A stretch of 64,000 nucleotides of DNA. Origin: Nitrobacter sp. Nb-311A. Its GTDB lineage: Bacteria; Pseudomonadota; Alphaproteobacteria; Rhizobiales; Xanthobacteraceae. The notes below the pieces were generated by a model. The model saw only the letters and a list, made by a program, of their open reading frames with translations, was not told where the DNA came from and did not search any database. Position numbers and translations under genes: made by a program. The stretch covers positions 51,498-115,497 of the forward strand of contig NZ_AAMY01000009.1 in NCBI RefSeq assembly GCF_000152905.1. The letters run 5' to 3'. This document shows, in pieces, positions 53,317-62,726 of this stretch; position 1 is the first letter of the stretch, and each line of letters opens with the position of its first letter.

Positions 53317-55080
53317 CTACCGCAACGGCCGTTTCAGCAGCGAGAAGCGGTCGGGATCAAGACCGAGAGATGGCTGCAGCGTCGGCGCATCTAGTGGGCG
53401 TAACGCCGGTCTTTCCATGGGCGCCATGGGGGCGGGATCGTGAGGCGCATCGCGATGCGAGGTCGCGCCGCGCCAGCGCTCCAGAACGGCATCCACGAAC
53501 TGTAGGTCCTGGCCGCGACTGGCCGACGGCACCGTCGACATCTTGGCCTCGCTGCGCGGCAACTGGTGCGCCGGAACCTCCTTGAAGCGCAGCCGGGTGG
53601 GAAGCGCGACGCCTTCGCCGAAAGCCAGCACCTCGCGGGTTCCGAGCGAGGGCACGAACGAAAGCAGGTTAGCCGCTGCATCCGAGACCGCCGAACGCAG
53701 CAGCGACTGATCGCGGTCATTGGCAAGCCGCATCGTGAACAGCGTGTTGCACTGGGAAATGATGGTGGCGTCGAGTTCAGCCGGGCGCTGCGTGACGAGG
53801 CCGAGATAAACGCCGTATTTTCGGCCTTCCTTGGCGATGCGCGAGATCGCCTTGCGTGTCGGACCGAAGCCGATGCTTCGGTCAGCCGACGCATAGCGGT
53901 GCGCTTCCTCGCAAACGAACAGCAGCGGCGAGACGCCATCGCTCCATAGACCGAAGTCAAACGCCATGCGGCAGAGGACCGACACCACGGAGTCGACGAC
54001 CTCGGCGGGAAAGCCGGCAAGCTGCATGATGGTCATCTGCTTGCCGTTGGTAGGCAGACGGAACAACAGGCTGACAACCTCGGCCATAGTGTCGCCGCCG
54101 ACATTGGCGTTGTCGAACATGAAGGCGTAGCGGGGATCGTTGCGCACGGTTTCAATGCGCGAGATCAGCTTGTGGTAGACAATGCGCGACGATCGGTTTT
54201 CCAGTCTGCCCATGCGCTCGTCGATCAGCGAAATCAGGTCGACCAGCCGGTAGGGCACGGGCGTGTCGGCCGTGAAGCCGACATTCTTGGGATCGATACG
54301 TTTGAGGCTGACACGATCGGCCTGCTGATACTGCGTATAGATTCCCTTCGCGATCGGGATCACCTCCGCAAGAACATCGAGTTCCTCCGCCACGCCGGGG
54401 CGACCTCCAAACAGAACATCGACGATTTCCTCGAAGTTGAACAGCCAGAACGGCAATTTCAGATTACGCGGGTTCAGCACGAGCGCGCGATCGCCGAAAC
54501 AACGGCCGTACTCATTGTGTACATCGAGCAGGAAGATGCGGAGATCGGGACGCGATAGCAGGATTGCGTTGATGAGCAGCGAAACGCCGCTCGATTTTCC
54601 GACGCCGGTCGAGCCGAGCACGGCGAAGTGCTTGCTGAGCATTTCCTCGACATCGACAAAAGCTGTGACGGACTGATCCTGCTGCAGGGTCCCGACGTCG
54701 ATCTGATCCGCGCCGTTGGGTGCGTAAATGGTCCGAAGCTCGTGATTGGTGATCAGGTCCGCCGAGTCGTCGATCGCCGGATAATTGGTGACGCCGCGCT
54801 GGAAACGGGGGCGGGATCCGGAGCTGTCAAGGATTTCGCCAAGCAGATCGACCGAGGCGCTCGCCATGAATTCATCGGACGAAGGCAGATTCTCGCAGGA
54901 GACCTCCGTAATCATCGCCACGATAGTGGAGGTCGTATTGCGTAGGCTGACGAACCGGCCAACGGTCGCGCGTGCCGCTGCCGGCGACATGCGACCGGTC
55001 CTCAAAATCCCCACGCGCGCCTGGGATCCACGTACGGAAATGACACGTCCGAAGGAACTTGGGGAAATCGAATGGAGCAT
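53317..55080 (-). CDS. HerA-like ATPase (FtsK/HerA superfamily, DUF87)
   Basis: 587 residues. An N-terminal beta-barrel-like domain (about 5-110, with GRVISVRGSQARVGI) is followed by the HerA ATPase core: Walker A GSTGVGKSSGVS near 155, FLLDVHNEYGRCF, Walker B LLFVCEEAHRY near 385, then GRKYGVYLGLVTQRPAELDATIISQCNT (sensor region). HerA proteins are hexameric DNA translocases; archaeal ones work with the NurA nuclease in end resection, and others are part of phage defence pairs. No NurA, SIR2 or other nuclease gene adjoins this one. ATG 55080 is the first plausible start. The C-terminal 60 residues are Pro-rich and of low complexity. Confidence 0.88.
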   Translation of the reverse strand: MLHSISPSSFGRVISVRGSQARVGILRTGRMSPAAARATVGRFVSLRNTTSTIVAMITEVSCENLPSSDEFMASASVDLLGEILDSSGSRPRFQRGVTNYPAIDDSADLITNHELRTIYAPNGADQIDVGTLQQDQSVTAFVDVEEMLSKHFAVLGSTGVGKSSGVSLLINAILLSRPDLRIFLLDVHNEYGRCFGDRALVLNPRNLKLPFWLFNFEEIVDVLFGGRPGVAEELDVLAEVIPIAKGIYTQYQQADRVSLKRIDPKNVGFTADTPVPYRLVDLISLIDERMGRLENRSSRIVYHKLISRIETVRNDPRYAFMFDNANVGGDTMAEVVSLLFRLPTNGKQMTIMQLAGFPAEVVDSVVSVLCRMAFDFGLWSDGVSPLLFVCEEAHRYASADRSIGFGPTRKAISRIAKEGRKYGVYLGLVTQRPAELDATIISQCNTLFTMRLANDRDQSLLRSAVSDAAANLLSFVPSLGTREVLAFGEGVALPTRLRFKEVPAHQLPRSEAKMSTVPSASRGQDLQFVDAVLERWRGATSHRDAPHDPAPMAPMERPALRPLDAPTLQPSLGLDPDRFSLLKRPLR

Positions 55081-55421
55081 TTTTGATCACATTTCTTGTG
55101 TCGGTTGCTGCTGCGATTTCTATGCTCGCATGGGGTTATCCAAAAAACTGTTAAGCCGATGGTATCGATCGCGCCCGCAATTCTGCCATGCGCGGCGGAG
55201 ATGCGTTCTACGTAACCCCAGAATTGGTGTGTTTGTTTACAGCATACGGCGGCAAATCCCGGCGGATGCCGCTCCAGCCGTTGGGGCTTAAAGACTCGTT
55301 TACTTTGAAGATGACGCCGATAGAATCCAGGGAGCGCAGGCACATCCGCCGCCTAGGATTCATGTGCCGATCAGAGCCTTCACGCCGCGCCGAGCGCAAT
55401 TCAATCCCGGACAGGGGATAT
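55081..55421. other. 341-bp intergenic region HerA-like gene / tRNA-Gln
   Basis: Promoter of the HerA-like gene and the 3' flank of the tRNA. A plus-strand frame of 82 codons (55188-55436) runs into the tRNA and is rejected. No repeat or other structure seen. Confidence 0.4.
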
Positions 55422-55495
55422 TGGCTGGGGAACTAGGATTCGAACCTAGACAAACAGAGTCAGAGTCTGTTGTGCTACCGTTACACCATTCCCCA
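55422..55495 (-). tRNA. tRNA-Gln (anticodon CTG)
   Basis: 74 nt including an encoded CCA. Acceptor stem TGGGGAA pairs with TTCCCCA. D arm ATGGTGTAACGGTAGCA-type, anticodon stem ACAGA/TCTGT around the loop CTCTGAC with anticodon CTG, short variable region, and T arm with GGTTCGAATCC. Reads the codon CAG. The T-arm hosts no integrated element here. Confidence 0.95.
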
Positions 55496-55658
55496 CCGAA
55501 GTGACTGATTTTACAGAAGTCTTTAGGGAGGGTTTCCCGGGCCGCTAACGAACTTTGCAAATCAGGCGTCTTGGCAACGCTGATATAGCCGCGTCGGCGT
55601 TTGCGGTCCAGTCCTTCAAATCGGCCGTCTCGGCTGCGGTTTGTATTGAAGGCGCACC

Positions 55659-56822
55659 TCACCAGATCTGACGATAGCTGGCAAATTTCCGTAGCGTTGC
55701 ATCGTAGCGCACCGGCACGATCCAGGGCAGCACCAGCCGCATGATCCAGTTGGCGACCGGCGAGACGTGCCGCACATAAAGATCGATCGGGTCAAGCCGG
55801 TGGCCCAGGTGAAGCTTGGGATCGTAATTTAACCCGCTGCTGCGGAAGCGCTTATAGCCATGGGCCATCGCCCAACTGATCACATCGCGCGAAACATAGT
55901 GATAGAGATGGAGATCAAGCGCGAAGTGGTAATCAAGGCCGATATATTCGGCAAAGATCTCGTCGCCTTCCACCATGCACAGCGCGAATGCCATCAGGGT
56001 ATTGCCGCGATACCAGATGAAGAAGCGAGTCTTGTCGCTCATCTCGCAGCCGAGACGGCGGAAATAGTCTTTGGTCAATTTCTCGAAATGAAAGTTCGAG
56101 CGTTCGTAGCTCTGCAGGTAGAGCGGATAGATCTCGTCGATGAAGTTCGCCGCATTTTCGGTCACCGTCATTTGAAGACGGGACCCTTTAGTGGCGCGGA
56201 ATTTCTTGCGCAGGTCACGGCGCGTCTTCGCACTTAGGGCTTTCTGCGTGTACTCATCGAAATTATCGTAATCGATGTCGAGCGTAGTCATCGGCATGCT
56301 CGGCGCGCGGGCAAACCCTTCACGCTCGAAACACGCAAGATCGCGGCGATCGCCGCGAGAGAATTCCTTGAGCACGATCATCCGCGCGCCCAACGCATTC
56401 GCCTGCGCAACGATACCTTGCGCCAATGTTTTGGCGACGGTCGCGGAAGAGAGATACGCACTGGCCGCGAGATGCCCTTCGCCCGCCGTGCAGCCGAGCA
56501 TCAGCGTGCGCAGTTTCAGGAAACGTGGATAGCGGCGGCGGATGCGCGCGACGAGCGACAAACGATCGAGTTTGATGCCTTCCAGCACATCCTGGTCCAG
56601 CAGAAAATAAGGCTGCACCGCCAGCACACGGCCTGAGGCATCACGGATCGCGAAATAGCCGTACTCGAAATGATCGCGGATCGTGTCCGCGATGATCTCG
56701 TAGTAGCGGTGATCCTTGCGCTGGCCGGCGAAGGCTATCCGCCACGCTTCACAGGTTCGCAACTCGTCGCGGCTGATTGGCGCGATCGAAAGGGATTCAG
56801 GAGCGGGAATGTGCTGGTCCAT
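55659..56822 (-). CDS. GNAT-fold acyltransferase of the BioF2/FemAB-like (Acetyltransf_6) group
   Basis: 387 residues. The C-terminal half (about 200-340) has the Acetyltransf_6/FemAB-like pattern: KTRRDLRKKFRATK, IYPLYLQSYERSNFHFEKL, FFIWYRGNTLMAFALCMVEGDEIFAEYIGLD and LYHYVSRDVISWAMAHGYKRFRSSGLNYDPK. The N-terminal half is a second, more divergent GNAT-like lobe. Relatives are found in polysaccharide and cell-surface clusters, but the neighbours here give no such context. The frame extends to 56918; ATG 56822 is the first Met near a conserved region. Substrate unknown. Confidence 0.8.
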   Translation of the reverse strand: MDQHIPAPESLSIAPISRDELRTCEAWRIAFAGQRKDHRYYEIIADTIRDHFEYGYFAIRDASGRVLAVQPYFLLDQDVLEGIKLDRLSLVARIRRRYPRFLKLRTLMLGCTAGEGHLAASAYLSSATVAKTLAQGIVAQANALGARMIVLKEFSRGDRRDLACFEREGFARAPSMPMTTLDIDYDNFDEYTQKALSAKTRRDLRKKFRATKGSRLQMTVTENAANFIDEIYPLYLQSYERSNFHFEKLTKDYFRRLGCEMSDKTRFFIWYRGNTLMAFALCMVEGDEIFAEYIGLDYHFALDLHLYHYVSRDVISWAMAHGYKRFRSSGLNYDPKLHLGHRLDPIDLYVRHVSPVANWIMRLVLPWIVPVRYDATLRKFASYRQIW

Positions 56823-56942
56823 GCGCCCTGCTGCTCTCGACAGCCGCCCGTCTGCATCAGGAATCAAACGCCTGGGGGAAAAAGCAGTTCCGGCGGGCGC
56901 CTCGCTGGGGTCTTTCACCGCTCTTGCAACTTCGAAGATGCG

Positions 56943-59900
56943 CTACTCGGCCGCTTCCTTGATCGAAGCGTGACCGGACAGGTTACGATCGTTGCGGCTC
57001 GGTCCGGACAGCCAGCTGGAGAATTGGTCGAGGTAGAGATAGACCACCGGCGTGGTGAAAAGCGTCAACGCCTGGCTGACCAGAAGCCCGCCGACCATCG
57101 CATAGCCGAGCGGCTGACGAATCTCCGATCCGGTGCCGGTGCCCAGCATCAGCGGCACGCCGCCGAGCATCGCGGCCATCGTGGTCATCATGATCGGCCG
57201 GAAGCGGAGCAGGGCAGCCTTGCGGATGGACTCTTCCGGCGACAGATGCTCCTCGCGTTCGGCAACGATCGCGAAGTCGACCATCATGATGCCGTTCTTC
57301 TTGACGATACCGATCAGCAGGATGATGCCGATCAGCGCGATCAGGCTGAAGTCGTAGCCGAACAGCATCAAGGTCGCCAAAGCCCCGACGCCCGCTGAAG
57401 GTAGCGTCGACAGGATCGTGATCGGATGAATGTAGCTCTCATAGAGAATGCCGAGGATCAGGTAGACGACGACGAGCGCGGCGAGGATCAAGAGCGGCAC
57501 CGTGCCGAGCGATTGCTGGAACGCTTGTGCCGTTCCCTGAAAGCTGCCGTTGAGGGTGCCGGGCGCGCCAAGCTCGCGCATGGCGTTATGGACTGCGGCG
57601 GTGGCGTCGCCGAGCGATGCGTTCTCCGCGAGATTGAAGCTGATGGTGATGGCGGGGAACTGACCCTGATGACTGATCGATAGCGGTTGCACCGGCATTG
57701 TCGTCCACTTGGCGAAAACCGAAAGCGGGACCTGCTCGCCGGTGAGGGGTGATTTGAGGTAGATCTTGTCCAGCGTATCGAGCCTGCCCTGTAGTTCGGG
57801 TAGAATTTCGAGAATGACGCGATAGGTGTTGAGTTGCGTGAAGTACTGCGCAACCTGCCGCTGTCCGAAAGAGTCATAGAGCGTGTCGGAGATCAGCTGA
57901 GGCGAGATACCATAACGGGATGCCGCGTCGCGGTCGATCGTCAGCGTCAGCGTGGTGCCGCCGGTCTGCTGGTCTGTGGCGACGTCCCGGAGTTCGGGCA
58001 GCGCCTGCAGCTTCTTCAGCACTTTCGGCGCCCAGGCGTTCAATTCGTCGAGATCGGCATCCTGAAGCGTATACTCGAATTGGGTGCGGGTGGCGCGTCC
58101 GCCGAGCCGGACGTCCTGAGACGCCTGAAGAAACTGCCGTGCGCCTTCCACCCTGTCGAACTTTGGCCGCAGCCGCGCGATCACCTGCTGTGCGGACGCG
58201 TCGCGCTCCTCGCGCGGCTTCAACGTGACATACATGCGGCCGTTGTTGAGGGCGCTGCCGCCGCCGCCGATGAACATGGCGATGCTGTGCACGGCGGGAT
58301 CGGCCAGAACGATCCGGCCAAGTTCCTCCTGCTTCTTCTTCATTTCAGCGAAGGAAATGTCCTGTGCGGCCTCGGAGGTGCCGAGGATCATGCCATTGTC
58401 CTGCTGCGGAAAGAAGCCCTTCGGGATGATGATGAACAGGTAGACCGACAAACCCAGCGTCATGAAGAACACCAGAAGCGTGGTCCGACGCCAGCGCAAC
58501 ACCAGATCAAGGCCGCGACGATAGGCATTGAGCATGGCATCAAAGCCGCGCTCGCTGAACTGGTAGAGGCGGCCGTGCTGGACGCTGTCATGGCTGCGCA
58601 GGAAGCGCGAGGCCATCATCGGCGTCAACGTCAGCGATACGACGAGCGACACCAAAATCGCCATCGCCAGCGTGATAGCGAACTCACGGAACAGACGCCC
58701 GATGATGCCGCCCATCAGCAGCAGCGGAATCAGCACGGCCACGAGAGAGATGCTGATCGACAGGATCGTAAATCCGATTTCGCGCGCGCCGGTCAGCGCC
58801 GCGGCCATCGGCTTTTCCCCCCGTTCGATGTGACGGCTGATATTTTCGAGCACGACGATAGCGTCGTCGACGACAAAGCCGACCGAGATCGTAAGCGCCA
58901 TCAGCGACAGGTTGTTGAGCGAATAGCCGAACGGCCACATCAGCGCGCAGGCGCCCAGCAGCGCGAGCGGCACCGTGACGCTTGGGATGATCGTCGCCCA
59001 GAAACTGCGCAAGAACAGGAAGATCACCAGGACGACGAGCACCACGGTGATCAGCAGCGTCAATTGCACGTCTTCGACCGCCGCGCGGATGGTGGTGGTG
59101 CGGTCGCTGATGAGGTCGATCTTGATCGCAGGCGGGATCGCCGCGATCAGCCTGGGCAGTTCCGCTTTGATCCGATCGACGGTGTCGATGACGTTGGCGC
59201 CGGGTTGCTTGAAAATGATGAGGAATACGCCGCGCCTGCCGTTCGCCCATGCTGCCCGCTTGTTATCCTCCGGGCCCGTCACCGCCCGTCCGATGTCGCG
59301 GATCCGGAGCGGCGCGCCGTTACGGTAGGCGATGATGACGTCGTTCCAGTCCTTCGACTCGGTCAACTGATCGTTGGCGTAGATAGTGTAGCTGCGCGTG
59401 CCGCCGTCGATGCTGCCTTTCGGGCTGTTGACCGTGGTCACGGATATCTGGTTGCGGACATCCTCGAGCGACAGTCCCTTGGCCACCAGCTTGGCTGGAT
59501 CGATCTGGATCCGAATGGCGGGTTTCTGCTGGCCGCCGACGAAAACCTGCCCGACGCCTGAAATCTGGCTGATCTGTTGTGCGAGCTGGGCATCGGTGTC
59601 GTCGCTCACCGTTGTCAATGGCAAGGTATCCGAGGTCGCCGATAACAGCATAATTGGCGAGTCGGCCGGATTGACCTTGCGGTAGGTCGGGGGACTCGGA
59701 AGGTTCTTTGGCAGTTGGCCGCCGGCGGCGTTGATGGCGCGCTGAACGTCATTGGCGGCCCCGTCGACATTTCGGTTGAGGTCGAACTGGACCGTGATCG
59801 ATGTCGATCCGATCGAACTGGTCGACGTCATCTGTGCGATGCCGGGAATCTGCGCCATTTGCCGCTCGAGCGGCTGCGCCACCGAGGACGCCATGGTTTC

Positions 59901-60074
59901 GGGGCTCGCGCCAGGCAGGCTCGCCTGGACCTGGATGGTGGGGAAATCGACCTGCGGCAGCGGCGCCACTGGAAGCAGCGGAAACGCCACCAGACCGACG
60001 AACAGGATGCCCGCCATCAGTAGCGATGTACCGATGGGATAGCGAATAAAGGGCGCGGAAATGCTGTCGTTCAT
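56943..60074 (-). CDS. RND efflux transporter, MdtB/MdtC-like (HAE1)
   Basis: Inner-membrane proton antiporter. 1043 residues, full length, twelve helices with two large periplasmic loops. N terminus FIRYPIGTSLLMAGILFVGLVAFPLLPVAPLPQVDFPTIQV is typical of the MdtB/MdtC side of the family. The proton-relay pair Asp-Asp is in VGFVVDDAIVVLENISRHIE, and the C-terminal repeat has GIVKKNGIMMVDFAI and RFRPIMMTTMAAMLGGVPL. The adaptor gene lies just upstream, one base away, in the same operon. No outer-membrane TolC gene is near. A 575-codon antisense frame across the gene is an artefact. Confidence 0.95.
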   Translation of the reverse strand: MNDSISAPFIRYPIGTSLLMAGILFVGLVAFPLLPVAPLPQVDFPTIQVQASLPGASPETMASSVAQPLERQMAQIPGIAQMTSTSSIGSTSITVQFDLNRNVDGAANDVQRAINAAGGQLPKNLPSPPTYRKVNPADSPIMLLSATSDTLPLTTVSDDTDAQLAQQISQISGVGQVFVGGQQKPAIRIQIDPAKLVAKGLSLEDVRNQISVTTVNSPKGSIDGGTRSYTIYANDQLTESKDWNDVIIAYRNGAPLRIRDIGRAVTGPEDNKRAAWANGRRGVFLIIFKQPGANVIDTVDRIKAELPRLIAAIPPAIKIDLISDRTTTIRAAVEDVQLTLLITVVLVVLVIFLFLRSFWATIIPSVTVPLALLGACALMWPFGYSLNNLSLMALTISVGFVVDDAIVVLENISRHIERGEKPMAAALTGAREIGFTILSISISLVAVLIPLLLMGGIIGRLFREFAITLAMAILVSLVVSLTLTPMMASRFLRSHDSVQHGRLYQFSERGFDAMLNAYRRGLDLVLRWRRTTLLVFFMTLGLSVYLFIIIPKGFFPQQDNGMILGTSEAAQDISFAEMKKKQEELGRIVLADPAVHSIAMFIGGGGSALNNGRMYVTLKPREERDASAQQVIARLRPKFDRVEGARQFLQASQDVRLGGRATRTQFEYTLQDADLDELNAWAPKVLKKLQALPELRDVATDQQTGGTTLTLTIDRDAASRYGISPQLISDTLYDSFGQRQVAQYFTQLNTYRVILEILPELQGRLDTLDKIYLKSPLTGEQVPLSVFAKWTTMPVQPLSISHQGQFPAITISFNLAENASLGDATAAVHNAMRELGAPGTLNGSFQGTAQAFQQSLGTVPLLILAALVVVYLILGILYESYIHPITILSTLPSAGVGALATLMLFGYDFSLIALIGIILLIGIVKKNGIMMVDFAIVAEREEHLSPEESIRKAALLRFRPIMMTTMAAMLGGVPLMLGTGTGSEIRQPLGYAMVGGLLVSQALTLFTTPVVYLYLDQFSSWLSGPSRNDRNLSGHASIKEAAE

Positions 60075-60075
60075 C

Positions 60076-61224
60076 CTAGTCGTCCGGTGACTCGGAGTTC
60101 GCGATTGTCGCGGTCACGACCGACCCTGGTTGAACCCGGTACTGTCCGGCGACAATAACACGTTCTCCCGGAGCAAGCCCTTTTTCGATGATGGTTTCGC
60201 CGTCGATCGACTTGCCGACCTTGATCTTGCGAAACTCGGCTTTGTTGTCTTCGTTGATTACGTAAGCATAAAGTCCGTCGGCTCCATGCTTGACCGCATC
60301 ATCAGGAGCCACGACGGCATCCTTCGTAGTGGACACCAGCAGACGGGTCGAGACCGACTGCCCAGGCCACAGGACGTGGTCCTTATTCTCAAAAACCGCC
60401 TTCAGGCGGATAGTCCCGCTCGCAGTGTCGACCTGATTGTTGATCAGCGTCAGCGTTCCCTCGGAAAGTATCCTTTTCCCGTCGGGGGAATACGCGATCG
60501 TCTTCGGCGAACCGGCCGCGATGGCATCCTTGATTTGCGGCAGTTGGCTTTCCGGCGCGGTGAAAATCACGGCGATCGGCTCGATCTGCGCGATGGTGAC
60601 GATGCCGGTTTGGGTTGAGGCGTTGACGATGTTGCCCCGATCGACAAGACGGAAACCGGTGACGCCCGCGATCGGCGCGCGGATGCTGGTATAGTCAAGT
60701 TGGGTTTGTGCATTGACAATCGCGGCTTCGTCCGCCGCGATCTGTGCCGTGAGCTGCTGCACCATCGATCGCTGGGTGTCGGTCTGCTTCCGCGTCGCGA
60801 ATTCCCCGAGCTTGGTATAACGCTGCAGATCAAGTTCGGCATTGGCCAGGTTGGCTTCATCTTGCGCCTTTTTGGCCTTGGCCTGGTCGAGCGCGGCCTG
60901 GTAGGGCCGTTGATCGATATAGGCGAGCAGGTCGCCCTTCTCGACCAATTGACCTTCCTTGAACGCAATCCGGTCGATCTGACCATCGACACGCGTGCGG
61001 ACCACGACGGTGTTGAATCCCTGCACGGTTCCAAGTCCGGTCAGATAGATCGGGAAATCGCTTTTGCGCACGGTGGCGACCTTGACCGGAACCGGCGGAA
61101 CCTGTGCGCTGTCGCCGGGAGATCCGTTGTGCGTTTCCGCGCCATGGTGCCAAAGCGCGTAGCCGCCGATCACGGCCAGCGCCGCGACAAAAGACATCCA
61201 ACCGAGAACTCGCGACCGGGACAT
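60076..61224 (-). CDS. RND efflux periplasmic adaptor (MdtA-like membrane fusion protein)
   Basis: 382 residues. An N-terminal membrane anchor (about 7-25) is followed by the lipoyl-like half FPIYLTGLGTVQGFNTVVVRTRVDGQIDRIAFKEGQLVEKGDLLAYID, a coiled-coil hairpin (about 112-170), the second lipoyl half around SIRAPIAGVTGFRLVDRGNIV, a beta-barrel and a membrane-proximal domain ending in VIVAGQYRVQPGSVV. Links the RND pump to an outer-membrane channel. First gene of the pump operon. A short palindrome 69 bases upstream is a candidate operator. Confidence 0.94.
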   Translation of the reverse strand: MSRSRVLGWMSFVAALAVIGGYALWHHGAETHNGSPGDSAQVPPVPVKVATVRKSDFPIYLTGLGTVQGFNTVVVRTRVDGQIDRIAFKEGQLVEKGDLLAYIDQRPYQAALDQAKAKKAQDEANLANAELDLQRYTKLGEFATRKQTDTQRSMVQQLTAQIAADEAAIVNAQTQLDYTSIRAPIAGVTGFRLVDRGNIVNASTQTGIVTIAQIEPIAVIFTAPESQLPQIKDAIAAGSPKTIAYSPDGKRILSEGTLTLINNQVDTASGTIRLKAVFENKDHVLWPGQSVSTRLLVSTTKDAVVAPDDAVKHGADGLYAYVINEDNKAEFRKIKVGKSIDGETIIEKGLAPGERVIVAGQYRVQPGSVVTATIANSESPDD

Positions 61225-61292
61225 GATGGCTCGCGCCTTGGAAATCGAGACTTCAATATATCGTGCGCAGCCGTGGTATATGCCTGCATTTT

Positions 61293-61306
61293 GTGTGTAA
61301 ACACAC
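61293..61306. promoter_or_regulatory. palindrome upstream of the RND adaptor gene, possible operator
   Basis: GTGTGTAAACACAC, with perfect 6-bp arms around AA, 69 bases upstream of the adaptor start. Pumps of this class are often controlled by a local repressor, but no regulator gene is adjacent, so the role is only a possibility. Confidence 0.35.
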
Positions 61307-61697
61307 CATCCCTTGAAGTCCTGAACAGTTGGAAAGCTTGGGGTCGATCGTCCCGTTGAGAACTATCCAGCCGCCTGCTTTTGACCGGCGCGAGGCATCA
61401 ACGATTGAACAGCCTGATGCGATTTCCGCTGCATAAGACGTTTTGCGACGAATGTCAGCACGACGATCGAACGGACTCTTGGTTTCTTTAGAAGACCTCA
61501 AGGCGACGTATCGGGATTGTTCCTGAAGTTCGTGAGAGATAGCGATTAATAGTGAGCCTTGCTTCAACTGGCGAAGCTCGTGACGACGTGGCGCCCGCAT
61601 TCCGTCTTTTTTCTGACTGCGGAGCATGATAGGGGTGCCCGTGTACGCAGCCTGATTTTCGATCTGAACATATGAAGCCCACATGTTTCGGGCTGAT

Positions 61698-61714
61698 TTT
61701 GGAATGGTTTTAAA
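61698..61714. promoter_or_regulatory. Irr-box (ICE)-like site upstream of exbB-exbD-tonB
   Basis: TTTGGAATGGTTTTAAA matches the Irr/ICE consensus as I remember it, TTTAGAA-N3-TTCTAAA, at 12 of the 14 fixed positions, and is an imperfect palindrome. It ends 54 bases before the exbB ATG. In Bradyrhizobium, Irr controls iron-uptake genes through such sites in low iron, which fits the genes here. I cannot scan a matrix, so the match is by eye. Confidence 0.6.
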
Positions 61715-61768
61715 TTGGTCGGCGCCTATGATCTTAATTTTCCGTCGAGCCGGGATGTGAACGCGTTG

Positions 61769-62722
61769 ATGTTTAGGACGTCGCTGAAGACGATCTCACT
61801 CGCGGCCACGCTGACGATGTGGTCGCTGATTTCACCCGCGATCGCGCAGCAGGGCAGCGTGCCCCATCCGGCGTCGCCGTCCGCGCCGACGCCGGCATTG
61901 TCTGCACCGGCGACGCCGGCTCAGACATCCGCACCGTTGGCCTCCAGCGCATCGTCGCCTGCCACCAATGCCACGCCATCTCCCGCCGGTGACGCCGGCG
62001 CCAACCTGCTGAATCCGGACTCGGCATCGTCCCACGAATTATCGCCGTGGTCGATGTTTCTGTCGGCTGACATCATCGTCAAGCTGGTGATGATCGGTCT
62101 TGCGTTTGCCTCGCTGGTGACGTGGACGATCTGCATCGCGAAAATGGTGGAGCTGTCGCTTGCGCGGCGCAATCTCGGCACGGCGCTGAGGGAGATCAGC
62201 GAATCGCGGTCGCTGGCGGAGGCGCAAATGGCGCTCGGCGCAAGGGACGGCGTGCTGGCGTCATTGCTGGCTTCGGCGATGCACGAGGCGCGGCTCTCGG
62301 CCGGCATTTCCAGCGACGCCGGCATCAAGGAGAGAGCGGCGTCGAGCTTCGCCGAAATCGTCCGCGCTGAATCCCGGCGGGTTCGGCTCGGCATGGGGCT
62401 GCTTGCGACCATCGGCGCGACATCGCCTTTCGTCGGCCTGTTCGGCACCGTGTGGGGCATCATGAACAGCTTCATCGGGATTTCGAAGGCGCAGACCACC
62501 AACCTCGCGGTGGTGGCGCCTGGCATCGCCGAAGCCCTGCTCGCGACTGCGCTGGGTCTCGTCGCGGCGATTCTGGCCGTCATCATTTACAATCACTTCG
62601 CACGGGTGACGAAAGGCTATATCGAACTCGTCAGCCGGGCGTCGGGATCGGCCGGCCGGTTGCTGTCGCGCGATCTGGACCGCACCCATGGCGGGGCCAT
62701 CAGTTCGCGCGCGGCGGAGTAG
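61769..62722 (+). CDS. exbB: TonB-system energiser ExbB
   Basis: Proton channel subunit that, with ExbD, energises TonB-dependent outer-membrane uptake. 317 residues. A signal peptide (about 1-27, ending AIAQ) and a Pro/Ala/Ser-rich linker (about 28-85) precede the MotA/TolQ/ExbB domain with three helices: LSADIIVKLVMIGLAFASLVTW, the cytoplasmic region, then RLGMGLLATIGATSPFVGLFGTVWGIMNSF and AVVAPGIAEALLATALGLVAAILAVIIYNHF. The long N-terminal extension is usual for the ExbB group of alphaproteobacteria. The frame opens at 61715, but ATG 61769 gives the signal peptide. Operon exbB-exbD-tonB. Confidence 0.94.
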   Translation: MFRTSLKTISLAATLTMWSLISPAIAQQGSVPHPASPSAPTPALSAPATPAQTSAPLASSASSPATNATPSPAGDAGANLLNPDSASSHELSPWSMFLSADIIVKLVMIGLAFASLVTWTICIAKMVELSLARRNLGTALREISESRSLAEAQMALGARDGVLASLLASAMHEARLSAGISSDAGIKERAASSFAEIVRAESRRVRLGMGLLATIGATSPFVGLFGTVWGIMNSFIGISKAQTTNLAVVAPGIAEALLATALGLVAAILAVIIYNHFARVTKGYIELVSRASGSAGRLLSRDLDRTHGGAISSRAAE

Positions 62723-62726
62723 ATCA

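Larger units (their letters stand above)
61225..61768. other. 544-bp divergent intergenic region efflux pump / exbB
   Basis: Contains a GTGTGT palindrome near the adaptor gene and an Irr-box-like site near exbB (both listed). A minus-strand frame of 143 codons (61253-61684) has no recognisable family and no good ribosome site, and is not called. The middle shows nothing else I can name. Confidence 0.5.

Noticed and set aside
55188..55436. 82-codon plus-strand frame next to the tRNA
   Set aside because: Runs into tRNA-Gln and has no homology or ribosome site.
57834..59561. 575-codon plus-strand open frame antisense to the RND transporter
   Set aside because: His/Arg/Asp-rich, no family pattern, and fully antisense to an intact 1043-residue transporter; a typical shadow frame in GC-rich DNA.
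61253..61684. 143-codon minus-strand frame between the pump and exbB
   Set aside because: No recognisable domain and no ribosome site; it lies across the regulatory region with the palindrome.
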